Of a DNA stretch of 64,000 bases, positions 34,261 through 46,800 are shown piece after piece; the first letter of the stretch is position 1, and every line of letters starts with the position of its first letter. The stretch is from Eucalyptus grandis. Lineage: Eukaryota; Streptophyta; Magnoliopsida; Myrtales; Myrtaceae. Below the pieces are notes generated by a model. The model saw only the letters and a program-made list of their open reading frames with translations. It ran no database searches and had not been told where the DNA came from. Position numbers and translations under genes: made by a program. The stretch is from the NCBI RefSeq assembly GCF_016545825.1, contig NC_052622.1, positions 40,633,263 through 40,697,262 of the forward strand. Direction: 5' to 3'.

Positions 34261-36660
34261 ACGGCCCCCGATCCGTTAGGGTCGCCTTAGTCCACTTGCA
34301 TTTCTCTTGACCAAATAATATATTACTCTGATACCAAAGAATTATAATAAGTCTATAAGTCCTAGGGGTTTATATCTTTTGATCGGTCCCTACGCAATAA
34401 ATATAGCAGAAGCACATTCAACTATTCCCCATCTTGAATTATAAAGCGATGCACACCAACTAAAACTTTTATAAGTTAAAGCCGAACACTTTTATTTACA
34501 TAATTTGATGGACATCATTAGTCGGTATATCAAAATGCCAAGATTTTTCTAAACTTGGCTATTTTCAAAAGGTACACGACTCTCTAACAACCATGTACAT
34601 AGGCCCATCAGTTAGTGTCGGCGGTCCAAAAATGCTTTATCTGTTGACCATCACTCTCAGTCACACCCAGTCTAGTCCATCAGCTGGTGGCGGTGGCAAC
34701 AGCCCCAACGTACTCCCATCACGGCGAACAAACACGGTCAGAAACTCCTGAATCACTAGGCCGACGGGAGGACCAATGTCAAACATGATCAGTACCCGTA
34801 CTCGAACAAAAAATCAACCCTCGTATCTCAGGATGGTGGTGCTCCAAACACTCACACTGAAGGTCGACCGGAATACCATAAAATGTGCCGAGGGTAACTG
34901 GTAGCAGAGGCATATCTTCTAGTCTGAAATGTTAGTCCTCAAACGGGGTGAGTACAACCACTCAGTAGCAAAAGATCCACTAAACTATATTATGCATAAC
35001 CATTACTATCTAGTTTCATGCAAGATAGACAAAACATGTGATCAAAGAAATTAGTATGCATCAAATCCATGAAGCTCTTTAATGCAATGGCACTGCAGTT
35101 TCAACACCAGAATGTATCATGTTTAGTCACACAAGTCTCGATTATAGGGCCAAATTGTTATGACACGTCCCATTCCATGTAATACAATTTAGTCCCATAA
35201 CTAGACCACACACACACTTAGTAGAACCATATGTTTTAACATTCAAAAGGTTTCATCCCCCAGAAGACCAATGTTTGCGTCCTTCTAGGATTTCGCACCC
35301 AACTTGGTGTCGCAAAAGCCTCCAGGCATGTATTCATAATACAACCAGGCATCCAGAGCGTGTTGCGTTACACCTCCAGGCATCTCACATCCCACCTGGC
35401 ATCATGAGGAATCTCCGAGGCGCGCCATGAAAATGGTTACCCCTACCCTCTATGCATGTATTCAAAATACAACCGGGCATCCCAACACTTCCAAGGGAAA
35501 CCTCTGGGGCACTGTGGACCCCGGGCATCCTAAGGTACTCATTCGAACCTTTGGGCCTCCCGACTCCCGGGGCATCGTTGACCCGAGGGTCCAACAGCAG
35601 CAATATTATCTCATATTATTTCAATAAAGCATTTTTAATGCAATAACATCGGATGTCCCATGAGTTTTCATCAAATCTCAGAGTTGATAAATCAAGATGC
35701 ATTCACCCTTCAGATAAATTGAGCAAACTCGGAATAAAACAGTCCAAAAGTCAAAATGCACAGTTTTAGCAAGAATTTTGGTATAACCCCTAAACGAACT
35801 CAGAAAATTCTAAAATTTTAGTATGTTATAAACAAGATCTAAAGGAATGGATTTCATGAAAAGCACTAAGTCCAATTCGTCACATACAGAGAGAATTAAA
35901 TCATACAACTCAGCCTCAGATTTATTCAATCAACCAGACTTCACAATAACAAAAGAAAAGCTTTTCGACCTCCTCAACTTAACAAATAAACCCAAATGTT
36001 GTACGTACAAAGGTATATTACGAATTCGTTGAAGAAAGTATTGCCCGAATCAGCTCCAAAAATATTTATAAGAATTTTAGTAACTCACTCAGGTTTTCGG
36101 GTTTCACACGCTAGCAGAAAAACATCGCACACCAAAATAAGTTTGTGCGCACTATATTAATCCAGAAAAATCTGACAGAACATATATTATAATTTAAGCA
36201 ATTCCTCACAGCTCCCATGAAGAAGTCAAAACCAAATTCATGCTAGAAATTTCCACAGAAAATCGACAAAGCTACTGACTACACCTGAGTTGTTCTGGAC
36301 CACATGGATTCGGAAGAATTCCACGCCTATACCTTGGCTAATTTGCTTCCGAAAGTCCATCAAAATCTATATTTCTTATTGTAGTTCAAAGGAATTAAAA
36401 GTACATATAGAAAACCAAAGCATTTCCTCAATTCCTCAATCCCAATCTACTTCAATCATCCAAAATTCAACATCCAACATCCAAAACCCAAATATTTCCG
36501 AGTCTATTGCTCTACATCAGATAACAACAACATTGCATTATATAGGTTAGTAGACTTTCACTTGCCTCAAGTCCTACGGCTCAATGGCAAGCAAAAACAG
36601 AAAACTCGCGGGTCTCGGGCATGGCTCAACGGCGGCAATCAACTAAGGTAATAAAATTTT
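34246..36660 (-). mobile_element. Probable gypsy LTR or LTR-rich remnant, minus orientation
   Basis: On the minus strand the block ends ...GAGGGTGCCACA at 34246, a common LTR 3' terminus, and contains GCTACTGAGTGGTTGTACTC near 34950, resembling the stretch near the end of gypsy LTRs. At 35290-35600 are imperfect repeats around AGGCATGTATTCATAATAC. No pol motif is visible, and the other terminus could not be placed. The frames at 35385-35646 lie in the repeat part and look like chance. Confidence 0.4.
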
Positions 36661-36990
36661 ATAAAATACATATTTAGAGTCCTCCATAAGTCCAACCAGT
36701 TGCCGTTAACTTGTGAAAGAATCTGGTGGTCCACAAATCTCCGTGATTCTCAAAAATAAAAGGGACCGTTACCATAGCATTGCTCTTTTTTCTTTAACCA
36801 AGAATGAGATCTCAACTTATCGAAATCTAACATAATCTATTTATCTTTATTTTAAATTCAGGTACATGCTAAATTTGGTTGTTAATGACAACAATAGACC
36901 GATTGTCTGGAACCAGAAAGAAAAACATTGGTCATTATGTACATGAGTATGTAAAATAAAATATAAGATGGAAAATATTGAATGAGAAAC
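36661..36990. other. AT-rich stretch, nothing recognised
   Basis: No repeat or coding signal that I can support, between the LTR-like block and the PIF/Harbinger-like element. Confidence 0.4.
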
Positions 36991-37698
36991 TAAGGGCGCA
37001 TGATAACCAAAATTTCTGTTCCGAGGAAATAGTTTTCTGTTCCGCACCTATTTCTAGAAAGAAATCCGTTTGATAAACCTATTCCGTTTTTCTATTTTTG
37101 GAATAGATTTGGAAGAGAAATCAGAAATAGAAAAATCTACTTCTCTATTTCTGAAACAGAAATCAGAAATAATTTCTCCCACAAACCCTAATTTTGGTAA
37201 CTCTCATCTCCTTTACGACGTCTTGTCTCCTCCTCCTCCTCCGCCGGTTCTGCCCGCGCCACCCACCATCGGCCATTGGTCGCCGGCCCCGCCGTCGCCG
37301 CGGCCCCGCCGCCGCCCGTCGCAAGTCGCCGGTCGCCGGTCACCGCCGCCCGACCGCCGCCGACCGCGCCCGCCGCCCGCCGCCACCGCCGCCCGGCCAC
37401 CGATCCCCGCCCGTAGTCGCGGATGCCGGTCGCCGCCCGCCGCCCGGTCGCCGCGCCGATCGCCCGCGCCGCCGCCGATCCACCGCCACCAATCGCCCGC
37501 CGCCACCGGCCGGGCGGCAAAGAGCAAAATAAAGAAATTTTGTATCGTTATCAAACAAATTTTTATTTTTAGAGTAGAAATTTTGTCTCGTTATCAAACG
37601 GTTATTTTTGCTTAGAAACTTTTCTAGAAATAGAAATAGAAAAATCTATTTCTATTCCAGAAACTATTTCGAACAGAATGGTTGTCATGCACCCCTAA
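36991..37698. mobile_element. PIF/Harbinger-like element with a GC-rich core
   Basis: The element proper is 36994-37695. It begins GGGCGCATGATAACC and ends, inverted, GGGGTGCATGACAACC, and is flanked by TAA on both sides (36991-36993 and 37696-37698), the 3-bp duplication expected for PIF/Harbinger. The arms are AT-rich with inverted AGAAATAGAAAAATC words. The core (about 37230-37515) is extremely GC-rich with CCG repeats. It has no transposase. The long plus-strand frame through it (37070-37615) would give a Pro/Arg low-complexity chain and is not credible. Confidence 0.7.
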
Positions 37699-37740
37699 GT
37701 TATTTAGAGTAAGTTCAGTATATTTTTTCTCCAGAAAAAA

Positions 37741-38988
37741 ATGTACCTGTCCAAGCTTCCATTAGGCACGTAGCCATACACCTACAGCAACTCACCTTTT
37801 GACGCGGCAACGACTAAGAAGCGTCACAATGTTTCAGCGACGAAAATGGCCAGTACTCATGATCTCGGCAATAAATTCTCTCATTCCTTGCCTCAATTCA
37901 TGAGAAATCCTTTTCACTGCAATCTCAGTTCTTTAAGTGGGTAATAGCCCGCTATACACCCTGCCAAATCCAGCAGCTCGTCTTAGCTCCGGGTCCACTG
38001 AATCCTTTTGTGGCAGCACAGATATTTTTGTACATGAACCTATGAGGATTGTAGTCACTCTCCATGTCCTCCGGAACCCCCCGCAAATTTTCCCTTTCAT
38101 CTTATCAGATCAACCGCAATTAAGATTAGCATTGACAGGACGGCAACATCAAATGCACTTCAGTAGTCAGCAGATAGGATTTCTCCTCCTTTCTCACATG
38201 GGGTAGTCTAGTAAGCTGAGACAAAAGCAGTCTTTGAGCTTGTCCATTTACATAAAACCCCCATCCAGGGATGCAATGAGAAGTCGCTAATGAGCTGGTT
38301 GAGGATGAGAACCCTATGTACATGGCTTTTCCATGATCGGCAAAAGATCAATGCACGGTAATTACAGGGGAGTCTTTGGTTTCTCAACGTTGATAAGTGC
38401 TAATGAGACATTGATTTGCTTTTGTGCGCCATCATAATCCACCCAAACTTGCCTGGCTTCACCACTCATCAGACTCAAGTATGTGACCGGGACTTACTGC
38501 ATAGATTTTAGGGAGGTCGGCGCATTGACATCAATCCCAATGTGGTTATCATTGACATCGTAGAATTCATGGTTTTGGATTGTGTCAAATTCTACTGTGA
38601 CAATGCGGCCCGTGGTGAAGCCATTGTTGGTTTTATTGGAGAGGCCAACGTAATAACAAGGCAGCGCTCTAAAGGAGCTAACCCGAAAGTGAACCTGCAG
38701 CCACACTGAGGTGGATACTCGTAAATCATAGTGAAGACGAACTCCTTGGAGAAAGAGTAGACAGATCCACTGAATGAGTTCTTGAACTCGATGGGTTCAG
38801 GGTAGAAGGCATGACTCTGCTTCTATTTGGTTGTGTGGTTAACTCTAGGAGGCCATTGCCTGTGATGCAGCTAAATCATCTAGGCTAGGATTCACCGACT
38901 GGAAACCGTTGTACGTGAAACTGCTGGTATCGCAAGCGAGTGCAAAGTTTGCCAGGGATGAAACCGCCAGGACAATCACGAAGAAAAT
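37741..38988 (-). pseudogene. Decayed, truncated LecRK
   Basis: Homologous to the 5' two-thirds of the intact genes. The start position (38986-38988) reads ATT instead of ATG, followed by a signal peptide, lectin-domain blocks and VEFDT...NHIGIDVN near 38570-38530. A transmembrane/juxtamembrane part and a kinase N-lobe with frameshifts reach the LDKYL region near 37741, where homology stops. It carries the CTTTTGACGC marker of the dead lineage. It lies 451 bases after the split gene at 39440-45396. The truncation point is within a few bases of that in the copy at 25660. Confidence 0.85.
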
Positions 38989-39439
38989 GTCCAGAAACTG
39001 GAGAATTTCGCTGAATACACTACTCAGAAGATATCCTTTGAATCTCCTAGGATCAACTTGAATCTAATGCAATTTCAATTATCAGGTCCTGACTTGGGTC
39101 ACTATATATGCACCATTAACTCGTTAAATTTTTTTTGCTCATATGGACCTGCCGTTAAACCCTGCAAGGATTCAAACAAACAGATAATAATCCTTGTAAA
39201 AAGGTGGACTTGCTCTTATAATGGAAACCAAAAGAGAAGGAAATTATGCTAATGCAGACATTCCCAAGAACAAGTTAAGATACTGCAGAAATTGGTCAGA
39301 TCCATAGAATCTTAAAATTACAGTTCACATATACTCGCAGAGTTGCAAACTACGAGTAATTGATGGATAAGAACACTAGTTTGGTAAGTACTTTGGATCT
39401 ATGAAATGTGCTTTCGATTTAATATATCAAGCTCAAGAC
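38989..39439. other. Spacer between LecRK copies, more diverged copy
   Basis: Matches 47-527, 26936-27416 and 52391-52865 with more indels, for instance the block near 39060 and the purine words near 39260. It contains the region just after the stop codon of the split LecRK. No gene. Confidence 0.6.
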
Positions 39440-40884
39440 TCATCTTCCACCGGAGAGGAGAGAGTCTGCGACTGGAGATGTCTGTGAAAATGCCTTTTCT
39501 GCAGAAGATGGATAATACATGCCAGACATACTAAAACCTTCATGATATGCAAATGTCAATCCACTTTTTAAATTAACAAGACATGATAATTCATGCATTG
39601 CGACATCCCCTTCTAGGTACTGCACTTGATGCATTCTTGGTCTTGCTGTTGGCTCCGAATGGGAGCACATCAATCCAAGTTTCAACGCTAGCTCCACATC
39701 CTTCGCCACAAAGTCTGTCCCTAAATTTGGATCTCTTGCCTCTAGAATGTCACCCTTATCCCAGCAAGAAAACGCCCAGTCCACCAATATTACATCCCCC
39801 TTCTCCTGAGCCTCAATTGGCCTTCTTCCACAAGCAACCTCGAGCAAAAATGCCCCAAATGCAAAAACATCTGCTCTTGTAGTGGCCGTGGCAATTCAAG
39901 TGTTCTCCGGGGCCAAATATCCAAGAGTTCCCACCACACGGGTGGTATGAGGATCTGTGCCATGATTGTATATTTTCGCAAGCCCAAAATCTCCTAACCT
40001 CCCATTTAGTTCTGAATCTAACAAGATATTGTTAGCTTTGATATCCCTGTGAATCACTACTTTTTCCCATCTTTCATGGAGATAAGAGAGGCCATATGCA
40101 ACACCTTTGATCACTCTAAACCTTTGGCTCCAATTGAGGGTCACCTTTGGTTGGTTATAGAGGTACTTGTCTAAGCTTCCATTCGGCATGCAGTCATAGA
40201 CCAACAGCAGCTCACTCTTTCGATGGCAGTAACCGAGAAGCATTACGATGTTTTGATGACGAAGTTGACCAATACTAATAATCTCCCCAATGAACTTCCT
40301 CATTCCTTGCCTCAATTCATGAGAGACCTTCTTCACTGCAATCTCCGTTTTTGAGGTGGGTAACACCCCTCTACAAACCCTACCGAATCCACCAGCTCCT
40401 AATAGCTCCTAATCTCTGAACCCCTTCGTGGCAACATACAAATCTTTGTACTTGAACCTGTAAGGACCGTAGTCGTGCTCCCAATCCTTTAGGACCTCTA
40501 CGAATTTTTTCTTTCGTCTTATCAGATAAACCACAGATAAGATTAACATTGACAGACGAGACAACAACATGAAAGGCACTCCTATAGTAAGTAGGTATGA
40601 TTTTTCCTCCTTTCTCACGTGGGGTATTCTAGGAAGCTGAGACAAAACCAGTCCCTGAGCTTGTCCATTAACCTTAAAGCTCCATCCAACGATGTAATAA
40701 GAAGTTACTAACCAGCCGGTTGAGGACGAGAAACCCACGTACATGGTCTCCTTGATGATTGGCGAGAGATCAATGGACAGAGATAGAAGGGAGTCTTTGG
40801 TCTCTCAACATTGATAGGAGCTAATGTGACTTTAAATTGCTTTTGCAAGCCATCATTGTAATATGTGGGCATAAAAAAAGGCCG

Positions 40885-43405
40885 TTGGGGGGGAGAGAAG
40901 AAAGGGTTTGAAAAGTCAACAAAAGAAGTGAAGGAAAATTGTGGAAGCTTCGGCTGTTTTAAAGAGAGGGGAGAGGGAGGGCTTCAGCAGAAATGAAAAC
41001 AGGGGAGAGGAGAGAAAGAAGAGAAAGGAAAACAAAGGAAAAAAAGAGAAAAAAATTTGGAACACTTGCCATCCGGACGCCTCAACAATTTGGCTCAAGT
41101 TTGTTTTGCAATGCTAGTAAGTGATCGAAGCCTTTAATCATCTACTTGAAGCAATTGTCGCAATTAGAGCTCAAAATTCAGACTTCTTGGATATTTGTGC
41201 AGCTAAGCTCGATTTTTGAGTCGTTGAGCTGCATATTTTTGTAGAAACGGTACTTTGGGATGTTGTGAAGTTATAGTATCTTACGAATTGCGATTTGAGC
41301 TTGCAGATTGTCAGGAACGGAATTTTAAAGTTGGGGGTGTGTTCTGGAACTGTAGCAAAAAGTAGTTTTGAGCCCGATTGTTTGTCATTTTAGGTGTTGT
41401 TTTGGGGGCAGCTGAGTTGGGGCTGTTGTAGTACGTCAAGAGAGCTTTCTAAGGACTATAAGACAGCTTGAAACGGAATTTTGTGGATGAAGTTATAGTG
41501 CAACGAAGTTAGCGTGTGGGGTGGGGGGGGAGGGAGAGAAGAAAGGGTTTGAAAAGTCAACAAAAGAAGTGAAGGAAAATACTGGAAGCTTCGGCTGTTT
41601 TAAAGAGAGGGGAGAGGGAGGGCTTCAGCAGAAACGATAACAGGGGAGAGGAGAGAAAGAAGAGAAAGGAAAACAAAGGAAAAAAAAGAGAAAAAAATTT
41701 GGAACACTTGCGATCCGGACGCCTTATCAAGTTGGTTCAAGTTTGTTTTGCAATGCTAGTAAGTAATCGAAGCCTTTAATCATCTACTTGAAGCAATTGT
41801 CGCAATTAGAGCTCAAAATTCAAACTTCTTGGATATTTGTGCAGCTAAGCCCGATTTTTAAGTCGTTGAGCTGCATATTTTTGTAGAAATGGTACTTTGG
41901 GATGTTGTGAAGCTATAGTATCTTATGAATTGCGATTTGAGCTTGCAGATTGTCCGGAATGAAATTTTAAAGTTGGGGGTGCGTTCTGGAACTATAGCGA
42001 ACAGTAGTTTTGAGCCCGATTGTTTGTCATTTTAGGTGTTGTTTTGGGGTGGCTGAGTTGGGGCTGTTGTAGTACGTCAAGAGAGCTTTCTAAGGACTAT
42101 AAGACAGCTTGAAACGGAATTTTGTAAATGAAGTTATAGTGCAACAAAGTTAGCGCGTGAAGGATTTGAAAAGTCAACAAAAGAAGTGAAGGAAAATACT
42201 GGAAGCTTCGGCTGTTTTAAAGAGAGGGAGAGGGAGGGCTTCAGCAGAAACGATAACGGGGAGAGGAGAGAAAGAAGAGAAAGGAAAACAAAGGAAAAAA
42301 AGAGAAAAATTTGGAACACTTGCGATCCGGACGCCTCATCAAGTTGGTTCAAGTTTGTTTTGCAATGCTAGTAAGTAATCGAAGCCTTTAATCATCTACT
42401 TGAAGCAATTGTCGCAATTAGAGCTCAAAATTCAAACTTCTTGGATATTTGTGCAACTAAGCCCGATTTTTAAGTCGTTGAGCTGCATATTTTTGTAGAA
42501 ATGGTACTTTGGGATGTTGTGAAGCTATAGTATCTTATGAATTGCGATTTGAGCTTGCAGATTGTCCGAATGAAATTTTAAAGTTGGGGGTGCGTTCGGA
42601 ACTATAGCGAACAGTAGTTTTGAGCCCGATTGTTTGTCATTTTAGGTGTTGTTTTGGGATGGCTGAGTTGGGGCTGTTGTAGTACGTCAAGAGAGCTTTC
42701 TAAGGACTATAAGACAGCTTGAAACGGAATTTTGTAAATGAAGTTATAGTGCAACAAAGTTAGCGCGTGGGGGGAGAAGAAAGGGTTTGAAAAGTCAACA
42801 AAAGAAGTGAAGGAAAATACTGGAAGCTTTGGCTATTTTAAAGAGAGGGGAGAGGGAGGGCTTCAGCAGAAACGAAAACAGGGGAGAGGAGAGGAGAGAA
42901 AGAAGAGAAAGGAAAACGAAGGAAAAAAAGAGAAAAATTTGGAACACTTACGATCCAAACGCCTCATCAAGTTGGCTCAAGTTTGTTTTGCAATGCTAAT
43001 AAGTGATCGAAGCCTTTAATCATCTACTTGAAGCAATTGTCACAATTAGAGCTCAAAATTCAGACTTCTTGGATATTTGTGCAGCTAAGCCCGATTTTTG
43101 AGTCGTTGAGCTGCATATTTTTGTAGAAATGATACTTTGGGATGTTGTGAAGCTATAGTATCTTATGAATTGCGATTTGAGCTTGCAGATTGTCCGGAAC
43201 GGAATTTTAAAGTTGGGGGTGCGTTCTAGAACTGTAGCGAACAGTAGTTTTGAGCCCGATTGTTTGTCATTTTAGGTGTTGTTTTGAGGCGGCTGAGTTG
43301 GGGCTGTTGTAGTACGTCAAGAGAGCTTTCTAAGGACTATAAGACAGCTTGAAATGGAATTTTGTGGATGAAGTTATAGTGCGACGAAGTTAGCGTGTGG
43401 GCCGT
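40885..43405 (+). repeat. Four tandem copies of a 0.62 kb unit inside the solo LTR
   Basis: The anchor AAAAGTCAAC lies at 40911, 41552, 42169 and 42790, periods 641, 617 and 621. Each unit has a purine-rich stretch (GAGGGAGGGCTTCAGCAGAAA), then CTTGGATATTTGTGCA, GAGCTGCATATTTTTGTAG, GTAGTACGTCAAGAGAGC and AAGTTATAGTGC. Copies are highly similar, the middle two most so. The family-C fragments at 33584 and 49378 have this unit only once. Confidence 0.95.
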
Positions 43406-43790
43406 GCCTAGCGAAACACAATGGGTTTCCGCTAAATGCGAGCTTTCATGGCACATGGGTGTCGTTTCATCAACAAATAGGCCCAATATAAACAAGTTGT
43501 TATAAGAATATCCTTTTTACTCGGCTTTTTGATATTGTTTTTCCGTTAATTGTTAGAGATCCAAGTGTGTTGGTTCGAGTAAGCGTCGTAGTTGATTTTT
43601 GGCTTTTCATAGGTGAGTGACGCTATTTTTTCTTTGTATTTTAAACTCAAGTTTTGAAAAACATTGTGGATTATATATTCTATGATTTGATAAAAAAATC
43701 TTTTGTTACTTAAAACATGATCGAGTTATTATTGTCATTTTGTTGTTTGAAATGAGTTATATTTCGAAATCGATTTGAATAGTTGTTTGA

Positions 43791-44010
43791 AAATGGTTTG
43801 TGAAATTCTTTATGAAAGAATTTTGAAGAATGCCTTGATATTTATATATCAAATTTTGAGTTGTGATATGACTTTCTTTCTGATGTTGGATTTATTGTTA
43901 TTATGATTGTTGCTTGAAAATGGTTTGTGAAATTCTTTATGAAAGAATTTTGAAGAATGCTTTGATATTTATATATCAAATTTTGAATTGTGATATGACT
44001 TTCCTTCTGA
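43791..44010 (+). repeat. Two tandem copies of about 122 bp inside the solo LTR
   Basis: The block TTTGAAAATGGTTTGTGAAA to ATATGACTTTC occurs from about 43791 and again from about 43914, almost identical. Confidence 0.85.
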
Positions 44011-44204
44011 CCGGATATTGTGATTGTGTTTGGTGCTCAATGTCTCTGTGAACCCTAAGAGGTGTGTGGGAATGCGCATACTAGCCTATGATATCCTTAT
44101 AGGCCGAGCCACTGGCTAATAATTGGTGAAGACTTTGCTAAGGGGGGAATCTTGGTTGTCTTGTTACGCGCGTTACGCATGATCATGGCTAGATATTTGA
44201 GCAT

Positions 44205-44360
44205 GAATTGGTCAATGGAATGGACCATTGACATGTAATTTAAGTTTGGTCGATGGAATGGACTATCGGTGTATGGTTTGATGAGATGAATAAATGGAAT
44301 GGACCATTGATACATAGTTTATGAGATTGGCCAATGGAATGGACCATTGGTATTTTCGGT
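44205..44360 (+). repeat. Array of four short hairpin-forming repeats
   Basis: CAATGGAATGGACCATTG and close variants occur four times, at about 44213, 44252, 44292 and 44332. Each copy is itself an inverted repeat (CAATGG...CCATTG), so each could fold into a small hairpin. It lies in the 3' third of the solo LTR. Confidence 0.75.
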
Positions 44361-45396
44361 ATTTGAGTTATGATTATATAGTATGTTAAAATGAGTTAGG
44401 ATTGTGTTTTTAAATGTGTATAGTGATTTTCCGATTTGCTTAGAAGAAATGTGTTATTCATTGAGCCGTAGTAGCTCACTCCTCTCATCTACTTGTTTTT
44501 CAGGTTCTTCAATAAGCTGCAAGTAGGGGAGAACTTTTGCGGTAGGGACTTTTGATATGACTTGTATATAATTGATAAGTTTATAAGTTAGTCTTTGTAG
44601 AAGGTATATGTTTTGGGTTGATGGATTATAGAGATACTATGATATTGTAACCAAATGCCCTTTTGTCAAATATAAATATATATATATATATTTATATTTA
44701 TATATATCAAGCTGAATTTTAGTTATGTTGAAGCTGCATCTTTTGGTGAAAGGACGGCCGTATTATACCATTTTTCTTGTGAATTAGGGTGTGACGATGA
44801 TAATCCACCCACCCAAACTTGCATGGCTTTACCACTCATCAGGCTCAAGTTTGTGAAGACCTCACCTGGACTTGGAGAGTATCCTGTCGGTGCAGATTTT
44901 ACGGAGGTCAGCCCATTGACATCGATCCCAACGTGGTTATCGTTGATATCAAGGAATTCATGGTTTTGGATTGTGTCAAATTCTACCGCGACAATGTGGT
45001 TCGAGGAATTGCCATTGTCGGTTTCATTGAAGGGGCCAAAGTAATAACAGGGCAGAGCTCGGGGAAATTTCTCTATGAGGAGCTAGCACGAAAGCGAACT
45101 CGTAGCCGCCCAGAGGTGGATACTTGTAAATCATAGTGAAGACAAACGTCGTGGAGAAAGAGAAGACAGATCCACTGGATGACTGCTTGAACTTGATTGG
45201 GTCAGAGTAGAAGGCATGGCTCTGCTTCTGTTTGGTCGCGTTGGTTAACCTTAGAAGGCCATTGCCAGTGAATGTGGCTAAACCATCTAAAGCTAAGATT
45301 CGCCGACAGGAAACCACTGTACGTGAAACTGCTGGCATCCTGAGCGGGTGCAAAGTTCGCCAGGGGGGAAACCGCCAGAAGAATCACGAAGAACTT

Positions 45397-45910
45397 GTCT
45401 AGAAGCTGGGAAATTCGCTGGATGCAAGCTCAGAAAATATAGTTCGAGTCTCCCTAGGATCATCAAATTGAATCTAATACAATTTCAGCTTCCAGTGGTC
45501 CCACTTGTTTCACTAGATATGCGCAATTAACTCGTTGAATTTTCCAATCCTAGGGACCCTACCATTAAATCATGTAAGGATTCAAACTTGGTGTGCAACC
45601 AAAATCGTACTCCACCTCTAAATATTGTTTTCCAGGCTGTGGCCCTTGATAATGACTCCTCGTTTCTGTGATTAAACTGATTGGCCTGAGGCTTTCCAGT
45701 AATTGAAAAGTCTTCAATTTATTGTCCGTTTCTATCGCCATTTTCCGCATGTGTGGCCCAAATAGACCAAAGCGTCGGTCTACGGACACATCATTCTTGA
45801 TAAGGTCATCTCATCCTCGGACAGTTGTCAATGACCCGATGCATACGCAGAGTGCCAAATGTTACGAGGAAGTTTCACAGCACGAACAAACTTTCTGTCG
45901 ATAAAATTTA
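45397..45910. promoter_or_regulatory. Upstream flank of the split LecRK, diverged
   Basis: Weakly matches the proximal upstream module: TTTGTTTCACTAGATATGCG near 45507, ACTGATTGGCCTGAGG near 45680, CCAAATAGACCAAAGCGTC near 45757. Divergence is clearly higher than among the other copies. No gene. Confidence 0.5.
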
Positions 45911-46800
45911 CCAAATAAATCCTAGATTTATTGTATTATGTTTTATATAGTCTTTGCATATGAATTAATAACAAGATAATTTTAAATATTTTCATATAGT
46001 TCAAGAAATATATTAAACATGTTGCATGAATAAAAATTTAAAGATCATATTATATATTAAGTAAAAGTTCATAAATTATATTAAATAAATTAAAAATTTA
46101 TTGATCACTTTGCAAATTGAATTAGACTAAATTGTTTTTCTTCCCCTTGGTGCAGCGGCTTGCTTGAGAAAACCCACGAAGTCTTCTCTTCCTTCTGTAC
46201 GGCTGTGGCAGGAAAGCAAACCTAGACTTATTATTCCTTTTCCGCTCATTACTCCTTGGCCGCACAAGTAAATATATTTATAAAATAGATATGTGAGCCC
46301 CTTTTTTGGGTCTTGTAGTGCCGGAGAGTTTTTTTTTTCCCCTTTTCCTTTTTATTTCAACTGTAACAGAGAATTTCTCTGTGCAGTAAAACTTGGATAT
46401 TTATCCAACCGGGTCAGAATTCGTAAACGTTTAATTGTAGATGAGTCAAGGGCATTATTTGTTTTGATAATTGGTCTTTATCATTCTTTGATCGAGTAAT
46501 CATTTTCAGTCCTAAATAGATTTGTTAGCGTCTGACTTTTATGTTCTCTGTAATATTAAGGAAATTTCGCCGTTAGTTAGTGTAATATGCGTCAAATCCA
46601 GAGCTTCTCATTTACTTAGTTTTCATAAACAGCGTTGAAAGGAGTGCTTACCCTACAAAAGAAGCGCATTAACATCCTGAGAATAATTTTTCTCACTTGA
46701 TTTTGTGAAAGACTTTATTGCCACAACATCTATGTTAGCATTCAATATGGCATCGCATTAGAGATCCTTTCATCACATTAACATCCTGAGAATAGTTTTT
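45911..46800. other. AT-rich stretch, nothing recognised
   Basis: No homology to other parts of the window that I can see. The short frame at 46293-46499 looks like chance. Confidence 0.4.

Larger units (their letters stand above)
40857..44796 (+). mobile_element. Solo LTR (family C) inserted in a LecRK
   Basis: Starts TGTAATATGTGGGC and ends TTAGGGTGTGACG; such termini belong to Ty3/gypsy LTRs. The insertion is bounded by ATCAT (40852-40856) and ATGAT (44797-44801), a 5-bp target duplication with one mismatch. Intact paralogues read CCATCATAATCC across the site. There is no gag or pol inside, so it is a solo LTR, unusually long at 3.94 kb because of an internal four-fold repeat. The last 0.4 kb has the GAGCCGTAGTAGCTCACTCC stretch. 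Related single-copy LTR fragments start at 33584 and 49378. Confidence 0.8.
39440..45396 (-). pseudogene. LecRK split by a solo LTR
   Basis: The upstream part (45396 to 44797) carries the signal peptide and most of the lectin domain. The start codon is AAG (45394-45396), and frameshifts occur near 45290, near 45060 and at a repeated ACCC near 44810. The downstream part (40856 to 39440) resumes in the lectin domain and keeps one frame through the transmembrane helix, kinase and SGGR tail. That frame carries two nonsense codons: 40409-40411 (Gln to stop before the glycine loop) and at 39896 (Arg to stop just after APENT). HRD, DFG and APE are still readable. The 3.94 kb between them is an LTR element. 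Sequence divergence from the other copies (for example [12 protein letters not shown]) suggests an older duplicate. It is clearly non-functional. Confidence 0.9.

Noticed and set aside
37070..37615. 181-codon Pro/Arg-rich frame
   Set aside because: Crosses the arms and GC-rich core of the PIF/Harbinger-like element; CCG repeats are open in most frames.
45911..46800. Possible small gene around 46293-46499
   Set aside because: Short frame, no motif, no conserved copy elsewhere in the window.
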